Origin: Norana najaformis
Taxonomy: Eukaryota; Annelida; Clitellata; Crassiclitellata; Hormogastridae
NCBI GenBank assembly: GCA_964023275.1
Contig: OZ029916.1
Coordinates: 22,345,389 to 22,409,388, forward strand
Direction: 5' to 3'
DNA length: 64,000 nt
Below, one piece after another: positions 48,901-61,622 of the stretch (its first letter is position 1; the number at the start of each line of letters is the position of its first letter). Both the position numbers and the translations under genes were made by a program. Under the pieces are notes generated by a model. It was not told the origin of the DNA and searched no databases. It was given only the letters and a program-made list of their open reading frames with translations.

Positions 48901-49690
48901 CAGACAGACGGACACAGAGAAAGATCCGTCAAAAGTCGAAGTGATTGAATTTCCACATCCGTTGATGCATGACTGCCTGTGTGTGTGTGTGTGTGTGTCT
49001 GTCTGTCTGTCTTTACATATGTATACATGTTTGTATGTGTGTAGGACTGTGTAGAAATAGCAACATACGCAGAACGGATGGAGAATAAGGCGTTGATAAG
49101 TAAGATAAGGTAAAGTGGGTAAAAGTTAAGGTGAGGTGAGGAAATTTCTCACTTTTTCTCTCATTTGGTGACGGACATTTCAAGTTTCACCACCCGCAGT
49201 TCTTCACCACCGGCAGTTCTGTTTACCACCCGAAGTACTTTTCAAGAGAAATTTCTTTTTAATAGCAGAAGTTCTTTTCAGAAGAGAAGTTCCTTTTTAA
49301 ATGCCGAAGTTCTTTTCAAAAGATAAATTTCTTTTTAACAGCCGAAGTTCTTTACAGGTGTCGTTCGTACGTTTCGCTTTACGGAAATTCCTTTCAGCCG
49401 GATGAGTTTATTTTAGCAGATGGCGGTTCGCTTCTGGAGATTTTTGATTTAGGGCTTCTTTTCGGCAGAAGAAATCATCAGATGAATTCATATTCATCAT
49501 GCTCATCGTTCCAGAAGACCCAGTTATAGGCATATTAATTAAACATCCTCTAAACTTCAGGTATTCATATTGTAGTCGAACAGATGTTACACATAAAGAG
49601 TCAAATGCGACCAAAAGGCCATTAAAATTTAAATTTAAAATAACCACCAAAAGAGCTGTTGTATTTTCAAACAGCCAGATGTCAGTGAAA
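47986..49690. other. Repeat-rich intergenic stretch
   Basis: It holds purine-rich sequence at 48120-48270, a (GA/GACA)n tract at 48764-48910 and a short (GT)n at 48978-49000. Degenerate 25-35-bp repeats at 49180-49360 carry words such as CCGAAGTTCTTTTC. No gene is supported. Confidence 0.6.
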
Positions 49691-49699
49691 CGCCGACCC

Positions 49700-50275
49700 C
49701 TCAAAAAATCAGATTATGATTATAGCAACTGCTATCCCCAAATCATAATCTGACTGAAACATCTGCTAACCCCAAAATCAGATTATGATTAAAGCAGCTG
49801 CTATCCCCAAATCATAATCTGACTGAAACATCTGCTAACCCCAAAATCAGGTTATGATTAAAGCAGCTGCTATCCCCAAATCATATTCTGAATGAAACAT
49901 CTGCTAACCCTAAAATCAGATTATGATTAAAGCAGCTGCTATCCCCAAATCATAGTCTGAATGAAATATCTGCAACATCCAAAATAAGATACTTTTAAAA
50001 ATAGCCGCAATCCCCAAAATCATAATCTGAATAAAATAGGTGCTATTCCAAAAAATCAGATTCTGAATAAAATAGCTGCTATTCCCAAAAATCAGAATCT
50101 GAATGAAATAGCTGCTATTCCCAAAAATCAGATTTTGAATAAAATAGCTGCTATTCCCAAAAATCAGAATCTGAATAAAATAGCTGTTATTCCCAAAAAT
50201 CAGACACTGAAAAAAGCTGCCAACTCCGAAATTCTGATTCTGATTAAAATAGCTGCTATAGCAGTATCTCTTTAT
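49700..50275. repeat. Degenerate tandem array, units about 40-70 bp
   Basis: The first half repeats CAGATTATGATTAAAGCAGCTGCTATCCCC with AAATCATAATCTGACTGAAAC. The second half has a shorter form, TGAATAAAATAGCTGCTATTCCC. The units ATCAGATTATGATT and AATCATAATCTGA are partly self-complementary. It passes directly into the CT-rich satellite. Confidence 0.88.
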
Positions 50276-50284
50276 ACTGGTAAA

Positions 50285-51570
50285 TTTTCCTCTCTCTCTC
50301 TCTCTCCTTCAGATTCGCCACTAGATTCTTTTCCACTGGCAAGCTTTCCTCTCACCGATTCGCCGGTAGATGCTTTTACCACAGGCAAGTTTCTCTCACT
50401 GTCTCAGATTCGCCGGTAGAGTCTCTTTCCACTGGCAAGTTTCTCTCTGGCTCTCAGATTCGCCGGTAGAGTTTTTCCACTGGCAAGTTTCTCTCTCTCA
50501 GATTCGCCGGTAGATTCTTTTTCCACTTGCAAGTTCTCTCTCTCTCAGATTCGCCGGTAGATTATTTTTCCACTTGCAGGTTCTCTCTCTCTCTCAGATT
50601 CGCCGTTAGATTCTTTTTCCACTGGCAAGTTTCTCTCTCTCAGATTCGCCGGTAGATTCTTTTTCCACTGGCAAGTTCTCTCTCTCGGATTCGAGGGTAG
50701 ATTCTTTTTCCACTGGCAAGTTTCTCTCTCTCAGATTCGCCGGTAGATTCTTTTTTCACTGGCAAGTTTCTCTCTCTCAGATTCGCCGATAGATTATTTT
50801 TCCACTTGCAAGTTCTCTCTCTGTCAGATTCGCCGGTAGATTCTTTTTCCACATGCAAGTTCTCTCTCTCTCAGATTCGCCGTTAGATTCTTTTTCCACT
50901 GGCAAGTTTCTCCCTCTCAGATTCGCCAGTAGATTCTTTTTCCACTGGCAAGTTTCTCTCTCTCAGATTCGCCGTTAGATTCTTTTTCAACTGGCAAGTT
51001 CTCTCTCTCACAGATTCGCCAGTAGATTCTTTTTCCACTGGCAAGTTTCTCTCTCTCAGATTCGCCGTTAGATTCTTTTTCAACTGGCAAGTTCTCTCTC
51101 TCACAGATTCCCCGGTAGAATCTTTTTCCACTGGCAAGTTTCTCTCTGTCTCTCAGATTCACCGGTAGATTCTTTTTCCACTTGCAAGTTCTCTCTCTCT
51201 CAGATCGCCGGTAGATTCTATTTCAAGTGGCAAGTTTCTCTCTCTCTCTCTAAGTTTCGGCGGTAGATTCTTTTTCCACTGGCAAGTTTCTCTCTGTCTC
51301 ATTCGCTGGTAGGTTCTTTTTCCAGCTGCATGTTTCTCTCTCTCTCAGATTCGCCGTTAGATTCTTTTTCCACTTGCAAGTTCTCTCTGTCTCTCAGATT
51401 CGCCGGTAGATTCTTTCTCCACTGGCAAGTTCTCTCTCTCTCTCAGATTCGCCGCTAGATTCTTTTTCCACTGGCAAGTTTCTCTTTCTTAGATTCGCCG
51501 GTAGATTATTTTTCCACTTGCAAGTTCTCTCTCTCTCAGATTCGCCGTTAGATTCTTTTTTCACTGGCAA

Positions 51571-51636
<66 letters not shown>

Positions 51637-51723
51637 TCTGTCAAATTCGCCGGTTGATTCTTTTTCCACTGGCAAGTTTCTCTCTCTCACAGATTCGCCG
51701 ATAGAGTCTTTTTCCAGCGACAA

Positions 51724-51772
<49 letters not shown>

Positions 51773-53619
51773 AGTTTCGGCGGTAGATTCTTTTTCCACC
51801 TGCAAGTTTCTCTCTCCCTCAGATCGCCGGTAGATTCTTTTTCCACTGCCAAGTTCTCTCTGTCTTTCAGATTCGCCGGTAGATTATTTTTCCACTGGCA
51901 AGTTCTCACTCTCTCTCACAGATTCGCCGTTAGATTCTTTTTCCACTGCCAAGTTCTCTCTCTCTCTCTCTCAGATTCGCAGGTAGAGTCTTTTTCATTG
52001 GCAAGTTCTCTCTCTCTCTCTCAGATTCGCCGGTGGAGTCTTTTTTCACTGGCAAGTTCTCTCTGTCTTTCAGAGTGCCGGTAGATTCTTTTTCCACTGG
52101 CAAGTTCTCTCTCCCTCAGATTCGCCGAAAGATTCTTTTTCCACTGGCAAGTTCTCTCTCTTTCTCTCGCAGATTCGCCGGTAGATTCTTTTTCCACTGG
52201 CAAGTTTCTCTCTGTCTCTCAGATTCGCCGGTAGATTCTTTCTCCACTGACAAGTTCTCTCTCTCTCAGATTCGCCGCTAGATTCTTTTTCCACTGGCAA
52301 GTTTCTCTCTCTCAGATTCGCCGGTAGATTATTCTTCCACTTGCAAGTTCTCTCTCTCTCTCAGATTCGCAGGTAAAGTCTTTTTCATTGGCAAGTTCTC
52401 TCTGTCTTTCAGATTGCCGGTAGATTCTTTTTCCACTGCCAAGTTCTCTCTGTCTTTCAGATTCGCCGTTAGATTCTTTTTCCACTGCCAAGTTCTCTCT
52501 CTCTCTCTCAGATTCGCAGGTAGAGTCTTTTTCATTGGCAAGTTCTCTCTCTCTCTCAGATTCGCCGGTGGAGTCTTTTTCCACTGGCAAGTTCTCTCTG
52601 TCTCTCAGATTCGCCGTTAGATTCTTTTTCCACTGCCAAGTTCTCTCTCTCTCTCTCTCAGATTCGCAGGTAGAGTCTTTTTCATTGGCAAGTTCTCTCT
52701 CTCTCTCTCAGATTCGCCGGTGGAGTCTTTTTTCACTGGCAAGTTCTCTCTGTCTTTCAGATTCGCCGGTAGATTCTTTTTCCACTGGCAAGTTCTCTCT
52801 CTCTCTCAGATTCGCCGGTAGATTCTTTTTCCACTGGCAAGTTTCTCTCTCTCAGATTCGCCGGTAGATTATTTTCCACTTGCAAGTTCTCTCTCTCTCT
52901 CTCTCTCTCAGATTCGCCGTTAGATTCTTTTTCCACTGGCAAGTTCTCTCTCTCAGATTCGCAGGTAAAGTCTTTTTCATTGGCAAGTTCTCTCTGTCTT
53001 TCAGATTGCCGGTAGATTCTTTTTCCAGTGGCAAGTTCTCTCTCCCTCAGATTCGCCGTTAGATTCTTTTTAAAGTGGCAAGTTCTCTCTCTCTCTCTCT
53101 GTCAGATTCGCCGAAAGATTCTTTTTCAACTGGCAAGTTCTCTCTCTTTCTCTTGCAGATTCGCCGGTAGAATCTTTTTCCACTGGCAAGTTTCTCTCTG
53201 TCTCTCAGATTCGCCGGTAGATTTTTTTTCCAGTGGCAAGTTTCTCTCTCTCTCATTCGCCGGTAGGTTCCTTTTCCAGCTGCATGTTTCTCTCTCTCTC
53301 AGATTCGCCGGTAGATTCTTTTTCCACTTGCAAGTTCTCTCTCTCTCATTCGCCGGTAGGTTCCTTTTCCAGCTGCATGTTTCTCTCTCTCTCTCAGATT
53401 CGCCGTTAGATTCTTTTTCCACTGGCAAGTTCTCTCTCTCTCAGATTCGCCGTTAGATTCTTTTTCCACTTGCAAGTTCTCTCTGTCTCTCAGATTCGCC
53501 GGTAGATTCTTTCTCCACTGGCAAGTTCTCTCTCTCTCTCAGATTCGCCGGTAGATTCTTTTTCCACTGGCAAGTTTCTCTCTCTCAGATTCGCCGGTAG
53601 ATTATTTTTCCACTGGCAA

Positions 53620-53660
<41 letters not shown>

Positions 53661-53839
53661 CGCCGTTAGATTCTTTTTCCACTTGCAAGTTCTCTCTCTC
53701 ACAGATTCGCCGATAGAGTCTTTTTCCAGCGACAAGTTTCTCTCTCTCTCTCTCTCTCTCATATCGCCGGTAGATTCTTTTTCCAGTGGCAAGTTTCTCT
53801 CTCTCTCTCATTCACCGGTAGGTTCTTTTTCCAGCTGCA

Positions 53840-53883
<44 letters not shown>

Positions 53884-56800
53884 AGTTTCGGCGGTAGATT
53901 CTTTTTCCACTGGCAAGTTTCTCTCTCCCTCAGATCGCCGGTAGATTCTTTTTCCACTGCCAAGTTCTCTCTCTCTCTCTCTCAGATTCGCCGGTAGATT
54001 ATTTTTCCACTGGCAAGTTCTCACTCTCTCTCTCACAGATTCGCCCAAAGATTCTTTCTCCACTGGCAAGTTCTCTCTCCCTCAGATTCGCCGGTAGATT
54101 CTTTTTCCACTGGCAAGTTTCTCTCTCCCTCAGATCGCCGGTAGATTCTTTTTCCACTGCCAAGTTCTCTCTCTCTCTCTCTCAGATTCGCCGGTAGATT
54201 ATTTTTCCACTGGCAAGTTCTCACTCTCTCTCTCTCACAGATTCGCCCAAAGATTCTTTCTCCACTGGCAAGTTCTCTCTCCCTCAGATTCGCCGATAGA
54301 GTCTTTTTCCAGCGACAAGTTTCTCTCTCTCTCTCAGATCGCCGGTATATTCTTTTTCCAGTGGCAAGTTTCTCTCTCTCTCTCATTCACCGGTAGGTTC
54401 TTTTTCCAGCTGCATGTTTCTCTCTCTCTCTCTCTCAGATTCGCCGGTAGATTCTTTTTCCACTTGCAAGTTCTCTCTCTCAGATTCGCCGGTAGATTAT
54501 TTTTCCACTTGCAAGTTCTCTCTCTCTCTCAGATTCGCCGTTAGACTCTTTTTCCACTGGCAAGTTCTCTCTCTCTCAGATTCGCCGGTAGATTCTTTTT
54601 CCACTGGCAAGTTCTCTCTCTCTCTCAGATTCGCCGGTAGATTCTTTATCCACTGGCAAGTTTCCCTCTCTCAGATTCGCCGGCAGATTCTTTTTCCACT
54701 TGCAAGTTCTCTCTCTGTCAAATTCGCCGGTAGATTCTTTTTCCACTGGCAAGTTCTCTCTCTCTCTCAGATTCGCCGTTAGATTCTTTTTCCACTTGCA
54801 AGTTCTCTCTCTCAGATTCGCCGGTAGATTCTTTTTCCACTTGCAAGTTCTCTCTCTGTCAAATTCGCCGGTAGATTCTTTTTCCACTTGCAAGTTCTCT
54901 CTGTCTTTCAGATTCGCCGGTAGATTCTTTTTCCACTGGCAAGTTTCTCTCTCTCAGATTCGCCGGTAGATTTTTTTTCCACTTGCAAGTTCTCTCTCTC
55001 TCTCTCTCTCTCTCAGATTCGCCGTTAGATTCTTTTTCCACTGGCAAGTTCTCTCTCTCAGATTCGCAGGTAAAGTCTTTTTCATTGGCAAGTTCTCTCT
55101 GTCTTTCAGATTGCCGGTAGATTCTTTTTCCAGTGGCAAGTTCTCTCTCCCTCAGATTCGCCGTTAGATTCTTTTTAAAGTGGCAAGTTCTCTCTCTCTC
55201 TCTCTGTCAGATTCGCCGAAAGATTCTTTTTCAACTGGCAAGTTCTCTCTCTTTCTCTTGCAGATTCGCCGGTAGAATCTTTTTCCACTGGCAAGTTTCT
55301 CTCTGTCTCTCAGATTCGCCGGTAGATTCTTTTTCCAGTGGCAAGTTTCTCTCTCTCTCATTCGCCGGTAGGTTCCTTTTCCAGCTGCATGTTTCTCTCT
55401 CTCTCAGATTCGCCGGTAGATTCTTTTTCCACTGGCAAGTTCTCTCTCTCTCATTCGCCGGTAGGTTCCTTTTCCAGCTGCATGTTTCTCTCTCTCTCTC
55501 AGATTCGCCGTTAGATTCTTTTCCCACTGGCAAGTTCTCTCTCTCTCAGATTCGCCGTTAGATTCTTTTTCCACTTGCAAGTTCTCTCTGTCTCTCAGAT
55601 TCGCCGGTAGATTCTTTCTCCACTGGCAAGTTCTCTCTCTCTCTCAGATTCGCCGGTAGATTCTTTTTCCACTGGCAAGTTTCTCTCTCTCAGATTCGCC
55701 GGTAGATTATTTTTCCACTTGCAAGTTCTCTCTCTCTCAGATTCGCCGTTAGATTCTTTTTCCACTGGCAAGTTTCTCTCTCTCAGATTCGCCGGTAGAT
55801 TATTTTTCCACTTGCAAGTTCTCTCTCTCTCAGATTCGCCGTTAGATTCTTTTTCCACTTGCAAGTTCTCTCTCTCTCAGATTCGCCGTTAGATTCTTTT
55901 TCCACTGGCAAGTTCTCTCTCTCTCTCTCTCTCGCTCTCTCTCTCTCTCTCAAATTCGCCGGTAGATTCTTTCTCCACTGACAAGTTCTCTCTCTCTCAG
56001 ATTCGCCGCTAGATTCTTTTTCCACTGGCAAGTTTCTCTCTCTCAGATTCGCCGGTAGATTATTCTTCCACTTGCAAGTTCTCTCTCTCTCTCAGATTCG
56101 CAGGTAAAGTCTTTTTCATTGGCAAGTTCTCTCTGTCTTTCAGATTGCCGGTAGATTCTTTTTCCACTGCCAAGTTCTCTCTGTCTTTCAGATTCGCCGT
56201 TAGATTCTTTTTCCACTGCCAAGTTCTCTCTCTCTCTCTCAGATTCGCAGGTAGAGTCTTTTTCATTGGCAAGTTCTCTCTCTCTCTCAGATTCGCCGGT
56301 GGAGTCTTTTTCCACTGGCAAGTTCTCTCTGTCTCTCAGATTCGCCGGTAGATTCTTTCTCCACTGGCAAGTTCTCTCTCTCTCTCAGATTCGCCGGTAG
56401 ATTCTTTTTCCACTGGCAAGTTTCTCTCTCTCAGATTCGCCGGTAGATTATTTTTCCACTTGCAAGTTCTCTCTCTCTCTCTCTCTCAGATTCGCCGTTA
56501 GATTCTTTTTCCACTGGCAAGTTCTCTCTCTCAGATTCGCAGGTAAAGTCTTTTTCATTGGCAAGTTCTCTCTGTCTTTCAGATTGCCGGTAGATTCTTT
56601 TTCCAGTGGCAAGTTCTCTCTCCCTCAGATTCGCCGTTAGATTCTTTTTAAAGTGGCAAGTTCTCTCTCTCTCTCTCTGTCAGATTCGCCGAAAGATTCT
56701 TTTTCAACTGGCAAGTTCTCTCTCTTTCTCTTGCAGATTCGCCGGTAGAATCTTTTTCCACTGGCAAGTTTCTCTCTGTCTCTCAGATTCGCCGGTAGAT

Positions 56801-57149
56801 TCTTTTTCCAGTGGCAAGTTTCTCTCTCTCTCATTCGCCGGTAGGTTCCTTTTCCAGCTGCATGTTTCTCTCTCTCTCAGATTCGCCGGTAGATTCTTTT
56901 TCCACTGGCAAGTTCTCTCTCTCTCAGATTCGCCGTTAGATTCTTTTTCCACTTGCAAGTTCTCTCTGTCTCTCAGATTCGCCGGTAGATTCTTTCTCCA
57001 CTGGCAAGTTCTCTCTCTCTCTCAGATTCGCCGGTAGATTCTTTTTCCACTGGCAAGTTTCTCTCTCTCAGTTTCGCCGGTAGATTATTTTTCCACTTGC
57101 AAGTTCTCTCTCTCTCAGATTCGCCGTTAGATTCTTTTTCCACTGGCAA

Positions 57150-57204
<55 letters not shown>

Positions 57205-58935
57205 CGCCGTTAGATTCTTTTTCCACTTGCAAGTTCTCTCTCTCACAGATTCGCCGATAGAGTCTTTTTCCAGCGACAAGTTTCTCTCTCTCTCTCTCTC
57301 TCTCAGATCGCCGGTAGATTCTTTTCCAGTGGCAAGTTTCTCTCTCTCTCTCATTCACCGGTAGGTTCTTTTTCCAGCTGCATGTTTCTCTCTCTCTCTC
57401 TCTCTCTAAGTTTCGGCGGTAGATTCTTTTTCCACTGGCAAGTTTCTCTCTCCCTCAGATCGCCGGTAGATTCTTTTTCCACTGCCAAGTTCTCTCTCTC
57501 TCTCTCTCAGATTCGCCGGTAGATTATTTTTCCACTGGCAAGTTCTCACTCTCTCTCTCACAGATTCGCCCAAAGATTCTTTCTCCACTGGCAAGTTCTC
57601 TCTCCCTCAGATTCGCCGGTAGATTCTTTTTCCACTGGCAAGTTTCTCTCTCCCTCAGATCGCCGGTAGATTCTTTTTCCACTGCCAAGTTCTCTCTCTC
57701 TCTCTCTCAGATTCGCCGGTAGATTATTTTTCCACTGGCAAGTTCTCACTCTCTCTCTCTCACAGATTCGCCCAAAGATTCTTTCTCCACTGGCAAGTTC
57801 TCTCTCCCTCAGAGTCTTTTTCCAGCGACAAGTTTCTCTCTCTCTCTCAGATCGCCGGTATATTCTTTTTCCAGTGGCAAGTTTCTCTCTCTCTCTCATT
57901 CACCGGTAGGTTCTTTTTCCAGCTGCATGTTTCTCTCTCTCTCTCTCTCAGATTCGCCGGTAGATTCTTTTTCCACTTGCAAGTTCTCTCTCTCAGATTC
58001 GCCGGTAGATTATTTTTCCACTTGCAAGTTCTCTCTCTCTCTCAGATTCGCCGTTAGACTCTTTTTCCACTGGCAAGTTCTCTCTCTCTCAGATTCGCCG
58101 GTAGATTCTTTTTCCACTGGCAAGTTCTCTCTCTCTCTCAGATTCGCCGGTAGATTCTTTATCCACTGGCAAGTTTCCCTCTCTCAGATTCGCCGGCAGA
58201 TTCTTTTTCCACTTGCAAGTTCTCTCTCTGTCAAATTCGCCGGTAGATTCTTTTTCCACTGGCAAGTTCTCTCTCTCTCTCAGATTCGCCGTTAGATTCT
58301 TTTTCCACTTGCAAGTTCTCTCTCTCAGATTCGCCGGTAGATTCTTTTTCCACTTGCAAGTTCTCTCTCTGTCAAATTCGCCGGTAGATTCTTTTTCCAC
58401 TTGCAAGTTCTCTCTGTCTTTCAGATTCGCCGGTAGATTCTTTTTCCACTTGCAAGTTCTCTCTCTCTCTCAGATTCGCCGTTAGATTCTTTCTCCACTG
58501 GCAAGTTCTCTCTCTCTCAGATTCGCCGTTAGATTCTTTTTCCACTTGCAAGTTCTCTCTGTCTCTCAGATTCGCCGGTAGATTCTTTCTCCACTGGCAA
58601 GTTCTCTCTCTCTCAGATTCGCCGGTAGATTCTTTTTCCACTGGCAAGTTTCTCTCTCTCAGATTCGCCGGTAGATTCTTTTTCCACTGGCAAGTTTCTC
58701 TCTCTCTCAGATTCGCCGTATATGCTTTTTCCACTGGCAAGTTCTCTCAGATTCGCCGGTAGATTCTTTTTCCACTGGCAAGTTCTCTCTGTCTCTCAGA
58801 TTCGCTGGTAGACTGTTTTTCCACTGGCAAGTTCTCTCAGATTCGCCGGTAGATTCATTTTCCACTGGCAAGTTTCTCTCTTTCTCAGATTCGCCGGTAG
58901 ATTCTTTTTCCACTGGCATGTTCTCTCTCTGGCAA
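50285..58935. repeat. CT-rich satellite array, 8.65 kb, with higher-order repeats
   Basis: The unit is a conserved core of about 37 bp (CAGATTCGCCGGTAGATT, then CTTTTTCCACTGGCAAGTT) plus a (CT)n run of variable length, total about 45-75 bp and roughly 160 units. Blocks recur as wholes: 52312-52590 equals 56043-56321, a 1.0-1.5-kb type block starts at 53028, 55133 and 56606, and 53490-54970 recurs at about 57070-58480. The many Arg/Glu/Ser-rich or Leu/Ser-rich open frames on both strands are by-products of the repeat, not genes. Confidence 0.96.
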
Positions 58936-59261
58936 AACGAATTTACGCCTTATATTCAGAAAATAAATAAAAACAACTCAGGCGTGAACTTAAATCAGAA
59001 TACAACCACATAGTAATAAGACAGGTAAAAATCAGCAGCTCCAGACAAATTTATACGGAAAAATGCAAAATAGAACACGCTTAAGTTAAGTTAGAAAACG
59101 GGAAACGAATAATTTGTCAAAAAATACGAGAACTCCAAAATGCAAAAACTACAATCAACATTGAAAATTCTAAGCGCTACAATAATTACGAAATTCAAAA
59201 ACTCTTCAAACGCGAAATACATAAAAAATTTAAACTTTCAACTTTTTTGTTTTTTTTTAAA
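58936..59261. other. Segment between satellite and arm 2, absent from arm 1
   Basis: About 325 bases of AT-rich sequence separate the satellite from the start of arm 2 homology. In arm 1 the satellite follows directly. It is either deleted in arm 1 or inserted in arm 2. Confidence 0.75.
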
Positions 59262-59599
59262 TTTAAAAAAATTATAACTCGACAAACAAACGCAAAAACG
59301 CTAACGGCTAACAACGAACAATTTAGAGAAAAATTAAAAATTTGAAAAAGCGAAGGTTCCAAATTGCTTCGGAAATGGACTCATCTGGAGCCGCCTGTAT
59401 CCAAGTAGGTTCTGAGTTTTATCCCCGGGGCCTGGGCATGGAAGGTGTTGGAATGCCCCTCCTGGCGTGGTCAGCAAGATAGGCGTTGAAGTGGCAGAAG
59501 TGGTAGAAGTAGACGTGAAAGTGCTTGTAGTCCTCAGGGTACAGCTGGTGGAAGCAGTCATAGAAGGTCTGGTAGAGGTGGAAAAAGCGGCAGAAATAG

Positions 59600-61058
59600 T
59601 CATAGAAGTGAAAGCGGTGGTATCGGAGGTAGGGTAGGTAAGTGGTTGTAGTCGTCCAGCGTGGCAGAGTCTTCGCAACGGGTAAAGTAGTGACGGTAGT
59701 TGAGGAGGTGGTGGCGGTAACGGCGGCGAAAGTGGCGTGCATAATGGGTGTTAACAGTCAAGAGATCTTCCCCTTCAACCTCTCTTTCTCTGCCTCTCCG
59801 TCTCTCATCAGCAACCCTTTCCTCAGTGTCATGATCAGTTTCCACAAACAGAACTTCCAGGTCTTCCTCAGCGCCTTTCTCAAACACCCGCACCTCCCTC
59901 AGTTCCTCAGCCCAGTGAACAGTGGGCCGGACACGGGCCCTTTTCGGAATCCCTCCATAGGGAGCACGGTCAGAGAGATCGTAATGATGGACACCCACGA
60001 CGGTTTTGCAATGCACGTTTGCCTGACGAGCGGGATTGACATTTCTGTCGCCGTCATCCTCCCCTCTGATCAAAGTCAATCGATTATCGTCAGTGACAGA
60101 CCTGACTGATGTTGACTTGTCAGACCAGTTGACAAGGGTGTGACTTGTGTCCCTTTCAAAAATACCATGTGGGTGAGCAGGGTCTGGGAACCGCTGATCA
60201 CTGGCATCATGGACAAGAGTGCGCAGTGAATCAGCTTGAACTGGGGCATATGGCTGACCCACAAGAGGGACTCCCGTGTCATCATCTTCATGACCAGCTC
60301 TGTCTTCGTGGCTCCCCCTCCTCACGCACTTTCAACAACGTCTGGTCAGGATCGGGATGAGATTCACTTTCATCCACGTCACAGTCACCCCGGCCTTCGT
60401 GTGAGACCTCCTCACGTACTTTGACAGCTGTTTCGTCAGTACAGGGTGATACCTCCTCGCGAACTTCGACTGGTGTTACTTCGCCAGAACAGGGATCAGT
60501 GTCAGAATCGCATTCATCCGTCAGTCCATCCCCATTACAATCACCCGTGTCTTCGTGTGAGACCTCCTCACGTACTTTGACAGCTGTTTCGTCAGTACAG
60601 GGCGTCGATCTGTTTGTCTCATCATGTGTGGGGTTCTTAAGAAAGCTGAATAAGGACATATTCCAAAGCGGACCAGCGGGTGTTTCAACATCTCTGACAC
60701 GATCTGACTCAACTCGGTCATCGAACAGAGGACAGGGAATCGGACCGCGGTGACCGTCACCTGATGACCGGTTCGTCAACCCTGACCGGTCATCGACGAT
60801 TTCACACACGGTCCTCGAATCGCCCTGACTGTCAATGAGGACCCTCTGCCCGTTACACACAAAAAGAATGCCCCGCATGTTCGCATCACGGGGGCCTGGA
60901 TAGAAAATCTGAGGGGCTACTACCTGGACGGGATCTTCTTCGGCAGCTCCCGGGGGCGTCGCAGCCTCCACGTCAACCTCTCCTCCCTGCGCAACCGGCA
61001 TCCCAAACAGCGTCTCGAGTAGACAACCGAACCAGCGACCGAACAGCCGTCGAAACAT
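59600..61058 (-). CDS. Uncharacterised RPTVHW-family protein, arm 2 copy
   Basis: This is the better preserved copy. From the ATG at 61058 the first frame runs 256 codons to 60288. It contains the amphipathic N-terminus, a middle region (PQIFYPGPRDANMRGILFVC) and two full copies of TDETAVKVREEVSHE within acidic sequence. A second frame at 59600-60325 carries HEDDDTGVPLVGQPYAPVQ, RPTVHWAEELREVRVFEKGA, GEDLLTVNTHYARHFRRR and NYRHYFTRCED. The two frames overlap at a G run where repeat homology points to a length change shared with arm 1. Its layout (N-terminal helix, acidic repeats, C-terminal docking-like motif, CRE upstream) recalls PPP1R15/GADD34, but the eIF2-phosphatase RFARRI block is not recognisable, so this is analogy only. 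Confidence 0.65.
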
Positions 61059-61181
61059 CACCAACAACGCTGAACAGACAATTTAACAATTCACAAATTC
61101 GCCAAAAAATCGCCTAGAAAATCGCAATCGAACAATCTAGCCAAAAGCTCTCTCAACAAGAAGGCCGAACCAACAAAGGAG

Positions 61182-61211
61182 ATGACGTAATCAGTCGCGA
61201 AAATGACGTCA
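61182..61211. promoter_or_regulatory. CRE and half-CRE upstream of RPTVHW gene, arm 2
   Basis: TGACGTCA at 61204-61211 and ATGACGTAA at 61182-61190 correspond exactly to the arm 1 pair, 146 bases upstream of the ATG at 61058. Confidence 0.55.
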
Positions 61212-61381
61212 TTTCGTCACTGCCGCGAAAATATTTTAAACCGCTAAGTTAATCGCTGCGTTATTAATTAATTAATGTATTTGCTTATGTAAAGCTGTAT
61301 GAATTCAGAATCACTTATCCGTAAACAGATGCGATTTTAGTTTTTAGAGACTGCTTTTCTTCTGCTTCCGCTTCTACTCAA

Positions 61382-61622
61382 CGTCCTCCTCCTCCTCCTC
61401 CTCATCTTCTCCTCCTCCTTTTCCACCTACTCCTTCTCCTTCTCCTCCTTTTCCTCCTTCTCCTTTTCCTCCTTTTCCTCCTTCTCCTCCTTTTCCTCCT
61501 TCTCCTCCTTCTCCTCCTTTTCCTCCTCCTCCTCTTCCTCCTCTTCCTCCTTTTTCTCCTCCTTTTCCTCCTCCTCCTCTTCTTCCTCCTCCTCCTTCTC
61601 CTCTTCCTCCTCCTCCTCCTCA
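61382..61622. repeat. Polypyrimidine tract, arm 2
   Basis: Counterpart of 34327-34563. It is similar in length but differs in the order of CCT and TTTTCCT units, showing that the arms are not exact copies. Confidence 0.95.

Noticed and set aside
50285-58935. Dozens of open frames of 60-190 codons, rich in Arg/Glu/Ser on one strand and Leu/Ser/Phe on the other
   Set aside because: They are by-products of a CT-rich tandem repeat with stop-free units. Frames change whenever the (CT)n spacer changes length, and no start or splice context is shared.
46262-58935. Possible CRISPR array, because of regular repeats
   Set aside because: There are no unique spacers between repeats; units are contiguous tandem copies in an intron-bearing animal genome.
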